A stretch of DNA of 64,000 nucleotides from Roseburia sp. GTDB taxonomy: Bacteria; Bacillota; Clostridia; Lachnospirales; Lachnospiraceae. The position numbers were made by a program, and so were the translations under genes. Position 1 is the stretch's first letter, and every line of letters begins with the position of its first letter. The stretch is taken from positions 37,082 through 101,081 of the forward strand of contig DMYD01000013.1 in the NCBI GenBank assembly GCA_003483745.1, in the 5' to 3' direction. A model generated the notes under the pieces. That model saw only the letters and a program-made list of their open reading frames with translations, searched no databases and was not told the DNA's origin. Shown one piece after another: positions 25,504 to 34,228 of this stretch.

Positions 25504-26400
25504 ATGAACCTGTTCCAGCTCCGTTATTTTGTAACTTTAGCAAAAATGCAGCACTATACAAAGGCTGCACATGAACTTTGTATCACGCAGCCCAGTTTAA
25601 GCCATGCCATCTCACAGTTAGAGGCCGAACTTGGTGTAGCACTCTTTGAAAAAAGCGGACGCAACACCACTCTCACAAGTTTTGGGGAAGAGTTTTTAAT
25701 CTGCGCAAACCGCACACTTGCCACATTAGATTCCGGGGTTTCCTCCCTGCAGCGGAGTGCCCGCGGAGACGGTCTGATCCGTCTGGGTATGCTGCGTTCT
25801 CTCGGTGTTGATTTTATTCCACGGCTTGCTGCACGCTATCTGTCATCCCATCCCGAACACGACGTGCATTTTACTTTTCATACCGGCTCAACCGGTGATC
25901 TTGTAAACGGACTTTCGGCAAGAGACTATGATCTCATTTTCTGTTCCATGCCACCGGAGACAGAATCATTAGACACTGTACCAATCACACGTGAAGATCT
26001 GGTGCTTATTGTTCCCAGCCACCATCCGCTGGCAGCAAAACAGTCCGTTGCATTGACAGAAACGCTCGTATATCCGCAAATATATTTTTCCCACGGTTCC
26101 GGTATGCGTGATGTCGTAGACCATCTGTTTTCACAGATCCACGCAATCCCGCAGATTGCCTATGAGACAGAAGAGGCCGAAGTGATCGCCGGACTGGCTG
26201 CACAGGGTTTTGGCATCGCCGTCGTTCCCTATATGGATCTTTTATTAAAGCTGGATGTAAAGATTCTACAGATCAGCGCGCCTGTATGGGAACGCAATCT
26301 GTATATGATTCATGACCGGCAGGCGTTTATGCCGCCTGCCGTAAGAAATTTCCGTGAATTTGTGTTAAAAGAATGCAAATATAATGGAAAACCCGTTTAA
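25504..26400 (+). CDS. LysR family transcriptional regulator
   Basis: A 298-residue LysR protein. The winged helix-turn-helix is MNLFQLRYFVTLAKMQHYTK, then ITQPSLSHAISQLEAELG and LFEKSGRNTTLTSFG, followed by a two-lobed effector domain (GLIRLGMLRSLGVDFIPRLA onward, GFGIAVVPYM). ATG at 25504 has AAGGAG 12 nt upstream; the longer frame to 25432 is not favoured. It is divergent from the YczE-like gene, its most likely target, and its stop codon overlaps that of the convergent hydrolase gene. Confidence 0.9.
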   Translation: MNLFQLRYFVTLAKMQHYTKAAHELCITQPSLSHAISQLEAELGVALFEKSGRNTTLTSFGEEFLICANRTLATLDSGVSSLQRSARGDGLIRLGMLRSLGVDFIPRLAARYLSSHPEHDVHFTFHTGSTGDLVNGLSARDYDLIFCSMPPETESLDTVPITREDLVLIVPSHHPLAAKQSVALTETLVYPQIYFSHGSGMRDVVDHLFSQIHAIPQIAYETEEAEVIAGLAAQGFGIAVVPYMDLLLKLDVKILQISAPVWERNLYMIHDRQAFMPPAVRNFREFVLKECKYNGKPV

Positions 26401-27371
26401 TTCTGCCACATGATCTGCTGTTTTGTGAGCATTGGATAATGCACCGGAACGTTTCCTTCAAGATCTTCTTTATGCATATCCACTGCCGTAATCCGGCTAT
26501 TTGAGTAGGTGGTATAGTAATAAATTCCGCGGCTCGCATTACAGCAGGAAGTATAGATCGTAATCTCATATTTTCCGTCTGAGACCTCGCAGCATCCTCT
26601 TTGCTGGTCAACAGAACCTAAGATATGAAAAAACTGTGCCACACTCTCCTCCTCAGAATCATCGGAAACTGCATTCATTTTTGTAAACGCAACCCTTGCA
26701 AAACGGGAAGCGGATGACAGATCTCCCGGCAGTCCTAAAGCTCCCATACCACGGCTATAGGTATTCAAAGCCAGTTTATCCGCAAAATGATTTTCCGGCT
26801 GTTTCGGTGACAGTCCGATATAATTATTCAACATAAACATCTGCTGTTCAAACGGTGGATTGTTTGTCAGAACGCCAACCGGATTTTCATGGATATGCAG
26901 GCCATCTTTCATGGACTCTACTGTAATCGATCCGCTCTTATCTGAAATGATCCAGTGCAGCATGCCCGACGGCAGGTTCTCGCTAAACGGTGTGTCTACA
27001 ATATTCAAGTCTGCAATCAGGTTTTTCACCTCATCTAATGTTGCACACTGTGCAAGCACCCACGGAATAAATTCAAATGACGCTACATTTTCTTTGCCTG
27101 TCTGCTCCTTATGATAATATGCATTGCCGACAAAATTAAGTCCTGCCATGCCGACACCTTTTTCATTCACCGCATCATAATAAAGCGGATAATCTCCTGC
27201 CATATGCGCCATTCCAATGATTGCATAATGTTTTTCTAAATCTTTTGTATGGCGGAAATGAAACGGATAATTGCGCGGTGTTACCGCAATCTCCTCTCCA
27301 TATGAAAATTCATAATCTAATGTTCTACCAAAATAAAAATCCTTTGTCCGGTAAGTTGCTGCTGTACACAT
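26397..27371 (-). CDS. Choloylglycine hydrolase / linear amide C-N hydrolase
   Basis: A 324-residue Ntn hydrolase starting MCTAATYRT, so that removal of Met exposes the nucleophilic Cys2. Other catalytic positions are in place: GRTLDYE (Arg16, Asp19), GLNFVGNAYY (Asn), LTNNPPFEQQ (Asn), SRFARV (Arg). The family includes bile salt hydrolases and penicillin V acylases; the gut-type host and motif set fit a bile salt hydrolase, but substrate choice cannot be read from sequence alone. There is no signal peptide. ATG at 27371 follows GGAGGATTTT. Its TAA overlaps the LysR stop (26398-26400), giving tail-to-tail overlap of the two genes. Confidence 0.88.
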   Translation of the reverse strand: MCTAATYRTKDFYFGRTLDYEFSYGEEIAVTPRNYPFHFRHTKDLEKHYAIIGMAHMAGDYPLYYDAVNEKGVGMAGLNFVGNAYYHKEQTGKENVASFEFIPWVLAQCATLDEVKNLIADLNIVDTPFSENLPSGMLHWIISDKSGSITVESMKDGLHIHENPVGVLTNNPPFEQQMFMLNNYIGLSPKQPENHFADKLALNTYSRGMGALGLPGDLSSASRFARVAFTKMNAVSDDSEEESVAQFFHILGSVDQQRGCCEVSDGKYEITIYTSCCNASRGIYYYTTYSNSRITAVDMHKEDLEGNVPVHYPMLTKQQIMWQN

Positions 27372-27456
27372 AAAATCCTCCATTCTTGCCCGCTTTTCAA
27401 TGAAATCAACGTTTTCATTGACATCATAAGTTTGTTTCGGGGTACAAATCACTTAT

Positions 27457-27951
27457 TTATGCGATCTCATCGACGTTTGCCCCGCGCAGTTTAATCCCGT
27501 CCGTGCTCTTTAAATCTTTCTGGTAGGGATTTGTCTCATTATAATATCTGATCTGTGTATCTGTTACACCCCCGGAGATATATGATCGTCCACATTCCGG
27601 ACAGACCGACGTCTGGACTCTCACAGATGCAGACACAACTTCGCCGTTTTGTGTGGCAGCTTTGTTGTATGCATTGGAAACATGCTGTCCCTCATGTGCC
27701 CGGACAGCAGACGATGCAGCCTCCGGTGAAACATGTGCCGCACTTTTAAAGGAGACGTTCGCTTCGTTCGAACCGTCAACATATTTACGGTTTTTACAGG
27801 TCTGGCACTCTGTGGTCTTAGATTTATCATCCGCATCGATTGTATCTTTTTGTCCCAGATCATTCTTATTATTAACATTATTCCGCTGATTTAAATGATT
27901 ATCATAAGAATCTGTGATATTCCATTTGTATCCATCCACTGCACCGACCAT
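27457..27951 (-). CDS. SprA-related protein with HExxH motif
   Basis: A 164-residue protein with a zinc-ribbon-like pair CQTC (about residue 53) and CPEC (about residue 118), and between them HVSPEAASSAVRAHEGQHVS, whose HEGQH is an HExxH zincin motif. The pattern matches the SprA-related family, which has been proposed to be metallopeptidase-like but lacks a known function. There is no signal peptide. ATG at 27951 follows GGAGGAACGCT. A promoter lies 79 bp upstream, so it is expressed apart from pdxT. Confidence 0.72.
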   Translation of the reverse strand: MVGAVDGYKWNITDSYDNHLNQRNNVNNKNDLGQKDTIDADDKSKTTECQTCKNRKYVDGSNEANVSFKSAAHVSPEAASSAVRAHEGQHVSNAYNKAATQNGEVVSASVRVQTSVCPECGRSYISGGVTDTQIRYYNETNPYQKDLKSTDGIKLRGANVDEIA

Positions 27952-28029
27952 AGCGTTCCTCCATCTCCACAGGTGTTTTGTACCTGATTCTTTCATAACT
28001 TTCTGTTTCAAAATTGCTCATTTATCTTT

Positions 28030-28058
28030 ATTATACGCCCGATCTTACCTTCTTTCAA
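28030..28058 (-). promoter_or_regulatory. Sigma-A promoter of the SprA-like gene
   Basis: On the minus strand TTGAAA (28053-28058), 17 bp, TATAAT (28030-28035). Confidence 0.7.
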
Positions 28059-28146
28059 TCTATCTTCTATACCGGATGGTTTTTTATGTCAAGTATTTTG
28101 GGCGAAAGTTCCTTTATTCAAGTCCCCTTCGCCCATTTCTTCTTTT

Positions 28147-28791
28147 TTATACAGCCTGCACGATTTCGTCTAAGAAATATGCATGCACTCTCGTGTCCTC
28201 ACTCACTTCCGGGTGAAAGCTGAGCGCAAGCTGATTTTTATAGCGAACCGCAACAATATTGCCATCCACCGCCGCTAACGTCTCTACCTGTGGATCTAAA
28301 ATTTCATCAATATACGGTGCACGGATAAAATTCATCCGGTAGGTTCCAACATGTGCAATCTCGGCATCTGCAACAAAACTTCCAAGCTGCCTGCCATAGG
28401 CGTTGCGTTTCACGCTTACCGGCAGTGTCTTTAAATAAGCCCTGTCATCATTGGAAACACGTTCTGCTAAAAGGATCAGTCCTGCACAGGTCGCAAGTAC
28501 CGGCGTACCTGCTTCGATCAATTCCTTTAACCGGTCAAACATGCCAAGGTCTCTAAGCAGTTTTCCCTGCACCGTACTCTCGCCTCCGGGAAGCACAATG
28601 CCCTGCAGCCTGTGACTTTGCACTGCCTCTTCTAAATCCTTTCTCTGACGGATCAGAAATGTATCTGCGCCAAGCCCGTCAAGCATTGCCTGATGTTCCG
28701 CAAATGCTCCCTGCACCGCAAGGATGCCGATTGATACTTTCTCTGACATGATATTTTCCATTCCTGCACTATTTTTCACACTATTCTCCAT
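28147..28791 (-). CDS. pdxT: Pyridoxal 5'-phosphate synthase glutaminase subunit
   Basis: A 214-residue (or about 200-residue) glutaminase: SIGILAVQGAFAEHQAML, VLPGGESTVQGKLL, the nucleophile in LATCAGLILLAE, and the distal His/Glu in LSFHPEVSEDTRVH. It hydrolyses glutamine and passes ammonia to PdxS for ribose-5-phosphate-dependent vitamin B6 synthesis. Three in-frame ATGs (28791, 28761, 28749) precede the conserved region; none has a strong ribosome site, and the gene follows pdxS by 14 nt, so coupled translation is likely. Start uncertain. Confidence 0.93.
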   Translation of the reverse strand: MENSVKNSAGMENIMSEKVSIGILAVQGAFAEHQAMLDGLGADTFLIRQRKDLEEAVQSHRLQGIVLPGGESTVQGKLLRDLGMFDRLKELIEAGTPVLATCAGLILLAERVSNDDRAYLKTLPVSVKRNAYGRQLGSFVADAEIAHVGTYRMNFIRAPYIDEILDPQVETLAAVDGNIVAVRYKNQLALSFHPEVSEDTRVHAYFLDEIVQAV

Positions 28792-28805
28792 TCACTCTTA
28801 ATAAT

Positions 28806-29696
28806 TTATTTCCCGCGCTCTGCCATAAGAAGTTGTATCTCATCCTCGTTGATGCCGACCATCGCTTCTCCTAAATCTTCGGATAATCCTGCGATCAATT
28901 TTGCATCATTGTAATTCGTCACTGCCTGTACAATCGCTGCTGCACGTTTTGCCGGATTGCCCGATTTAAAAATACCGGAACCTACAAATACACCCTCCGC
29001 ACCAAGCTGCATCATCAATGCTGCATCTGCCGGAGTTGCCACACCGCCTGCTGCAAAATTTACAACCGGAAGTTTTTTGTGATCATGCACATATTTTACG
29101 AGATCATACGGAACCTGAAGCTGTTTTGCTGCCTCAAAAAGTTCATCCTCACGTTTTGCCGCAACTGCTGCGATCTCTGAGTTGATCAGCCTCATGTGAT
29201 GCACTGCCTGAACCACATCACCGGTTCCCGGCTCGCCCTTAGTGCGGATCATCGCTGCACCCTCAGCGATTCTTCTGAGTGCCTCTCCCAAATTTTTTGC
29301 ACCGCATACAAACGGCACCTGAAATTGTGTCTTGTCAATGTGATAGACATCATCTGCCGGAGAAAGCACTTCACTCTCATCAATGTAATCAATCTCTAAT
29401 GCCTGCAAGATCTGTGCCTCCGCAAAATGTCCGATACGGCATTTTGCCATGACCGGAATAGAAACTGCACCCTGGATTTCTTTGATCAGCTTCGGATCAC
29501 TCATTCTTGCCACACCGCCTGCCGCCCGGATATCTGCTGGAATACGCTCTAATGCCATAACTGCACATGCTCCTGCCGCCTCTGCGATCTTTGCCTGCTC
29601 CGCATTTGTGACATCCATGATGACACCGCCTTTTAACATCTGTGCCAGTTCACGGTTTAATTCATACTGCTCTTTTGTATTATTTATATTACTCAT
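28806..29696 (-). CDS. pdxS: Pyridoxal 5'-phosphate synthase lyase subunit
   Basis: A 296-residue PdxS barrel. Visible motifs are LKGGVIMDVTNAEQAKIAEA, ERIPADIRAAGGVARMSDP, VMAKCRIGHFAEA (active-site Lys), MIRTKGEPGTGDVV and VNFAAGGVATPADAALMMQL (second Lys region differs as usual by strain). It condenses ribulose- or ribose-5-phosphate, glyceraldehyde-3-phosphate and ammonia to PLP. ATG at 29696 follows AAGGAGAAAG. It is paired with pdxT downstream, so the cell makes its own B6. Confidence 0.96.
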   Translation of the reverse strand: MSNINNTKEQYELNRELAQMLKGGVIMDVTNAEQAKIAEAAGACAVMALERIPADIRAAGGVARMSDPKLIKEIQGAVSIPVMAKCRIGHFAEAQILQALEIDYIDESEVLSPADDVYHIDKTQFQVPFVCGAKNLGEALRRIAEGAAMIRTKGEPGTGDVVQAVHHMRLINSEIAAVAAKREDELFEAAKQLQVPYDLVKYVHDHKKLPVVNFAAGGVATPADAALMMQLGAEGVFVGSGIFKSGNPAKRAAAIVQAVTNYNDAKLIAGLSEDLGEAMVGINEDEIQLLMAERGK

Positions 29697-29803
29697 AACT
29701 AACTTTCTCCTTCTAATAATAACCAATTTGATTTTCTGCGCAGTTTTTCAAACAGTTACTATGTGTCAATTTCTTTCCGGATCCTGATGTTATGAAGTAT
29801 AAG

Positions 29804-29837
29804 AAAAAACTGGATGTATGAAAACATCCAGTTTTTT
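29804..29837. terminator. Terminator between rsmH and pdxS
   Basis: A perfect 13-bp stem (29804-29816 with 29825-29837, AAAAAACTGGATG) with an 8-nt loop and A/T tracts on both sides. It lies 20 nt after the rsmH stop and separates that gene from pdxS. Confidence 0.9.
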
Positions 29838-29856
29838 ATTTTTCAAACATACCAGT

Positions 29857-30909
29857 TTATAATTTGACTGCCCAGCGCATCTTTGTGGACCGCGCCCTTC
29901 CATTTTGGGCACATTCCTGTGCGCTTGGTCTTATCACATCTTTTGAGTAGTCCGCATAAATACCTGCCCGGTATCCTTCTTTTAACGCTTTTTTGACCAG
30001 CTTATCCTCCCCGGAATGAAACGTGAGGATTGCCACGCGTCCACCCGGTTTTAAAGCATCCGGCAGTTTTTCCATAAATTCATATAAAACTTCAAATTCA
30101 CGGTTTACATCAATACGAAGTGCCTGAAATGTACGCTGGCAGGTCTTTTTGATAGTGTCCTTCTTTTCTTTCTCCGGCAGAAAATCAAGCGTCTTTTCAA
30201 TCACTTCACGCAGTTTTGTGGTCGTGTCGATCCGGTTGCCCTTTCGGATCTCATCAGTGATCGCCTTCGCAAGTTCTTCACAGTACGGTTCATCGGCATT
30301 TTCATAAAGCATCCCGGCAAGTTCTTCTCTAGTGATGGTATCAAGCCGCTCTGCCGCGCTGATCCCTGCTTCCTGATTCAAACGCAGATCAAGCGGTCCA
30401 TCCACTTTAAATGAAAATCCCCGCTTTGGATTATCAATCTGCATGGACGATACTCCAAGATCCGCCAAGATGAAATCAAACCCACCGACTTCTTTTGCAA
30501 TCTCATCGATTGTACAAAAATTCTGCAGGCGGATTGTCAGGATATCCTCTCCGTATCCAAGTTCCTCTAACCGTTTTTTTGTCTTTGCAGACTCCTCCGG
30601 ATCAACATCCGTTGCATAGATATGTCCCTGTCCGTTCAGGCAGGCAAGCATTGCCTTCGTATGACCGCCATATCCTAATGTAGCATCAAAACCAATCTCG
30701 CCCGGTTTAATCTTTAATGTATCAAGTATTTCCTGCACCATAATGGAAATATGCATTCCCGCCGGCGTATTTCCCTTTCTGATGACATGCTCGATCGTAT
30801 CCTGATATTTTTCCGGCTGAAGTTCTTTATACTTTTCCTCGAACTTCTTCGGGTATTTTCCTTTATAACGTACACGCCTTTTGTGAGGTGTCTGCATTTC
30901 CTGTTCCAT
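29857..30909 (-). CDS. rsmH: RsmH-like 16S rRNA m4C1402 methyltransferase
   Basis: A 350-residue SAM-dependent methyltransferase: HISIMVQEILDTLKIKPGEI, DATLGYGGHTKAML, YATDVDPE, FDFILADLGVSSMQIDNPKR and the C-terminal RVAILTFHSGEDKLVK. It carries a basic N-terminal extension of about 50 residues (KRRVRYKGKYPKKFEEKYKE) before the family start. It stands alone, not with ftsL/pbp cell-division genes, so it may be a second RsmH paralogue in this genome. ATG at 30909 follows AAAGGACAGACGT; the TTG at 30933 is unlikely. Confidence 0.88.
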   Translation of the reverse strand: MEQEMQTPHKRRVRYKGKYPKKFEEKYKELQPEKYQDTIEHVIRKGNTPAGMHISIMVQEILDTLKIKPGEIGFDATLGYGGHTKAMLACLNGQGHIYATDVDPEESAKTKKRLEELGYGEDILTIRLQNFCTIDEIAKEVGGFDFILADLGVSSMQIDNPKRGFSFKVDGPLDLRLNQEAGISAAERLDTITREELAGMLYENADEPYCEELAKAITDEIRKGNRIDTTTKLREVIEKTLDFLPEKEKKDTIKKTCQRTFQALRIDVNREFEVLYEFMEKLPDALKPGGRVAILTFHSGEDKLVKKALKEGYRAGIYADYSKDVIRPSAQECAQNGRARSTKMRWAVKL

Positions 30910-31008
30910 ACGTCTGTCCTTTCTGTTCTTCAATTATGATCTTATAAAATTATCTCTTACTATGATGTTCTAAATTCCACCCTTTTCCATCACTAACCAA
31001 TGTATTTC

Positions 31009-31037
31009 ATTATAATTGCTGGATTAGAACAATTCAA
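31009..31037 (-). promoter_or_regulatory. Sigma-A promoter of rsmH
   Basis: On the minus strand TTGAAT (31032-31037), 17 bp, TATAAT (31009-31014), immediately after the pgi terminator. Confidence 0.7.
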
Positions 31038-31064
31038 TGCCTGATTGGCAATTTCCACAACACA

Positions 31065-31118
31065 AAAAATGCTCCTTCCAAGCGACATTTCCATGTCCGC
31101 TTAGAGAAGAGCATTTTT
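31065..31118 (-). terminator. Terminator of pgi
   Basis: An outer 10-bp stem (31065-31074 with 31109-31118, AAAAATGCTC) contains an inner stem (AAGCG.ACAT with ATGTcCGCTT). A T-rich tail follows on the minus strand. It is 53 nt after the pgi stop. Confidence 0.82.
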
Positions 31119-31170
31119 GCTTCATCTGATATTACATGTAATCCTAAATTTACACTATCATCCGTATCTA

Positions 31171-32751
31171 CTAGATATTCAACAGATCACTGAATACTTT
31201 CAGTGCACCGTCTGTCTCATGTGCAAGAACACGTTTTGCGAGGACTTTACCAAGCTGTACACCTTCCTGGTCGAAACTGTTTACATTCCATAAGAATCCC
31301 TGGAACATGATCTTGTTCTCGAAGTGTGCTAATAACGCACCGAGAGAAGCCGGATTTACCTGATCACCAATGATGATGCTCGATGGACGGCCACCCTCGA
31401 AGTTCTTGTTGCGGTTTTCATCAGATTTACCACATGCAAATGCAACGATCTGTGCTGCAACGTTTGCACACAGTTTCTGCTGGCTTGTGCTGTCCTGGAT
31501 CACAACATCTGTTCCGATCTGGTTATTTTTAAATCCAACAAACTGTAACGGAACAATATCTGTTCCCTGATGTAATAACTGATAGAAAGAATGCTGTCCG
31601 TTTGTTCCAGGCTCACCAAAGATCACCGGACCTGTCGGATAGTTTACAGGCTCACCGAAACGGTTTACGGATTTACCGTTTGACTCCATGTCAAGCTGCT
31701 GTAAATGTGCAGGGAAACGATTTAATGCCTGGGAATATGGCAGTACTGCAGTGCAAGGATAACCTAATACGTTGCGCTCATATACACCGATCAGTGCATC
31801 AAGCATCTCAGGGTTCTTTAATACATCTTCATTTGCGGAAAGTTTATCCTCTGCTGCTGCACCCTCTAAGAACTGTGCAAATACTTCCGGTCCGAATGCC
31901 AGGGATAAAACAGCACCACCAACTGCGGAAGTGGAAGAGAAACGTCCTCCAATATAATCATCCATAAAGAAAGCAGCCAGATAATCATCGCTCTTTGCAA
32001 GCGGAGATGTCTCACTGGTAACTGCGATCATATGTTTTGAAGCATCTAATCCGGCTTTCTTTAATGCATCTTTTACAAAAGACTCATTGGTCAGTGTCTC
32101 AAGTGTAGTACCTGATTTTGAAACCAGTACGAAAATAGAATGAGCCACATCAATGGAATTCAAAACTGCTGCTGCATCATCCGGATCAACGTTGCTGATA
32201 AATTTTGCTTCCATTTTGAAAGTCTTATTTTTCTTTGCCCAGTTCTCTAATGCAAGATACATTGCACGAGGACCTAAATCGCTACCGCCGATACCGATCT
32301 GAACAACTGTTGTAAACTTCTCACCTGCTGCGTTTGTGATCTCACCTGCATGTACTTTATTTGCAAAATCAGCAATTCTGTTCTGCTGCTCTACATAAAA
32401 AGCACGTTTGTCCACGCCGTCAGCGTTTACTGCATCGCCAAGCTGTCCACGTGTCATATGATGAAGTACCAGACGTTTTTCACCGGTATTTACAACTTCA
32501 CCATTGTAGAGAGCCTTAAACTTCTCTGCGAGCTGTGCCTCTTTTGCAAGTTTTACAAGTGCATCAAGCACATCGCCATCAACCGCTTTTGCTGCATAAT
32601 TGTAAGAAAATCCCTCAGCCATAGGAATGCTGTAATTTTTTACACGATCTGCACCGTTTTCACCTGACATTACTTCTGCAAGGTTTACACGGGAAGCCTG
32701 TGAGAGTTCCTTATAAGAATCAAGGGTATCTAAGTTGTTCCAGGTAATCAT
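31171..32751 (-). CDS. pgi: Glucose-6-phosphate isomerase
   Basis: A 526-residue Pgi interconverting glucose-6-phosphate and fructose-6-phosphate. Signatures are TVVQIGIGGSDLGPRAMYLA, the phosphate-binding VSKSGTTLETLTN, FSSTSAVGGAV and the second signature region GEPGTNGQHSFYQLLHQGTD. ATG at 32751 follows AAGGAGGACATT. It has its own promoter and terminator. The next operon provides fructose-6-phosphate from GlcNAc, so this enzyme links it to glucose-6-phosphate. Confidence 0.95.
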   Translation of the reverse strand: MITWNNLDTLDSYKELSQASRVNLAEVMSGENGADRVKNYSIPMAEGFSYNYAAKAVDGDVLDALVKLAKEAQLAEKFKALYNGEVVNTGEKRLVLHHMTRGQLGDAVNADGVDKRAFYVEQQNRIADFANKVHAGEITNAAGEKFTTVVQIGIGGSDLGPRAMYLALENWAKKNKTFKMEAKFISNVDPDDAAAVLNSIDVAHSIFVLVSKSGTTLETLTNESFVKDALKKAGLDASKHMIAVTSETSPLAKSDDYLAAFFMDDYIGGRFSSTSAVGGAVLSLAFGPEVFAQFLEGAAAEDKLSANEDVLKNPEMLDALIGVYERNVLGYPCTAVLPYSQALNRFPAHLQQLDMESNGKSVNRFGEPVNYPTGPVIFGEPGTNGQHSFYQLLHQGTDIVPLQFVGFKNNQIGTDVVIQDSTSQQKLCANVAAQIVAFACGKSDENRNKNFEGGRPSSIIIGDQVNPASLGALLAHFENKIMFQGFLWNVNSFDQEGVQLGKVLAKRVLAHETDGALKVFSDLLNI

Positions 32752-32854
32752 AATGTCCTCCTTGTGTTCCGGAAAAAATACCCGGCTCATGCGATCCGCG
32801 CATTTTCCACCGTTAAATATATTTTAGGTACTTAAAATTTTTTTAGCTTAAGTG

Positions 32855-32883
32855 ATTATACTATTAAATATCTGCAAGTTCAA
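32855..32883 (-). promoter_or_regulatory. Sigma-A promoter of pgi
   Basis: On the minus strand TTGAAC (32878-32883), 17 bp, TATAAT (32855-32860), giving a leader of about 97 nt. Confidence 0.75.
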
Positions 32884-32957
32884 GCCTCTCCCTTAACATC
32901 GCGAAAAATTACTAAAAAAAAACAAAAATTATACACTTACGACCATATCTGTAAGTT

Positions 32958-34100
32958 TCAGACTGACATTATTCTCCCTTTTTGAATGATATTTCTGATC
33001 TGCAGATTTTTATCCAATAATAGCAGATTTCCATAGTTTCCAACTGCAATTTTACCGTAATCTTTTTCCACACCGATGGATTTTGCCGGATTTTCAGTTG
33101 CAGCCAAAACGGCATCCTCAAGCGGAATTTCCATATTCTGTACGCAGTTTTTCATGCAGTCAAACAGATTTGTGACACTGCCCGCAATAACCCCCGGATC
33201 TTTTGTCAATACCGCTTTTTTGCCTTTTACGGTCACTCCCTGTCCACCAAGCTGATAGTCTCCATCCAAAAGTCCCGTAGCTTCCATACTGTCCGAGATC
33301 AGAATGACTTTATCTGCCCCAAAGATCCGGAATGTGGTTCTCACCACCGCCGGGTGGATATGAATGCCATCTGCAATCAACTCCACCTCTGCCCCGGCTT
33401 CCAATGCCGCTATGATTGGTCCCGGTTCCCTGTGGTTGATTCCCGGCATGGCATTATAGAGGTGTGTCATATGGCTTGCACCTTTTTTCAATGCCTCACT
33501 CGCTGTATCATAATCACAACAGGTATGCGCGATGGAGATTTTTACTTTGTCATGGCACTGCTCGATAAATTCCATGGCTCCATTTTCTTCCGGCGCGATA
33601 TCTACCAGTTTGATCAGCCCACCGCTTCTCTCCTGCAGGCGCAAAAACATTTCCTTATCTGCCGGCATGATATATTCCGGATTCTGCGCACCGGCTTTTT
33701 TTAAATTGATAAACGGCCCTTCCATATTGATGCCGACTAAATCTGCTCCGCTATCTTCCTTATAGTCTGCTGCCTTATCCATAATATGCCCTAAAATTTC
33801 TTCATTATAAGACATCGTCGCCGGACAGATGGCAAGGACACCGTTTTTCGCCTCATACTCTGCTATTTTTAACAGTTCTTCTTTCGATGCCTGACAGAAA
33901 TCATAACCTACCGCCCCATGGAAATGAATATCCACAAGTCCCGGTATTGCATACAGACCTTCTCCGTCAATCACATTTTCATCTGAGTCTGTGATCTGAC
34001 CGTTTTCTGCAATCTCTGCGATCCGTTCATCCATGATCCTGACATCTTTTTTCTCAAACCTGTGATCTTTTGTATAAACCAATGCATTTTTTATAATCAT
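32958..34100 (-). CDS. nagA: N-acetylglucosamine-6-phosphate deacetylase
   Basis: A 380-residue amidohydrolase: PGLVDIHFHGAVGYDF (metal-binding H-x-H), GINMEGPFINLKKAGAQNPE, KISIAHTCCDYDTASEALKK, THLYNAMPGINHREPG and LISDSMEATG. It removes acetate from GlcNAc-6-phosphate, giving glucosamine-6-phosphate for NagB. ATG at 34100 follows AAGGAGGATTGGC. It is the last gene of the kinase-nagB-nagA operon; the 128-nt gap to nagB is filled by a tandem repeat that contains three copies of the ribosome site. Confidence 0.94.
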   Translation of the reverse strand: MIIKNALVYTKDHRFEKKDVRIMDERIAEIAENGQITDSDENVIDGEGLYAIPGLVDIHFHGAVGYDFCQASKEELLKIAEYEAKNGVLAICPATMSYNEEILGHIMDKAADYKEDSGADLVGINMEGPFINLKKAGAQNPEYIMPADKEMFLRLQERSGGLIKLVDIAPEENGAMEFIEQCHDKVKISIAHTCCDYDTASEALKKGASHMTHLYNAMPGINHREPGPIIAALEAGAEVELIADGIHIHPAVVRTTFRIFGADKVILISDSMEATGLLDGDYQLGGQGVTVKGKKAVLTKDPGVIAGSVTNLFDCMKNCVQNMEIPLEDAVLAATENPAKSIGVEKDYGKIAVGNYGNLLLLDKNLQIRNIIQKGRIMSV

Positions 34101-34106
34101 GCCAAT

Positions 34107-34222
34107 CCTCCTTGTTTTGCGAAGCAAAATCCGAACCTTTTGGTGAGGAGAGGATTTTCCTCCTTGTTTTGCGAAGCAAAATCCGAACTCTTTGGTGAGG
34201 AGAGGATTTTCCTCCTTGTTTT
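34107..34222 (-). repeat. Tandem Shine-Dalgarno/hairpin repeat before nagA
   Basis: Two 52-bp units (34119-34170 and 34171-34222), differing at two bases, plus a 12-bp third start (34107-34118). Each carries AAAACAAGGAGG followed by a small hairpin GAGGA-AAA-TCCTC that would cover the SD, and a second hairpin ATTTTGC-TTC-GCAAAAC. Only the copy closest to nagA continues into GATTGGC-ATG and is free of the covering hairpin. A related array lies between oppA and oppB. Confidence 0.9.
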
Positions 34223-34228
34223 GCTCCT

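Noticed and set aside
34107..34222. Possible CRISPR array
   Set aside because: Units are directly adjacent with no unique spacers, and each unit contains a ribosome site. No cas genes are present.
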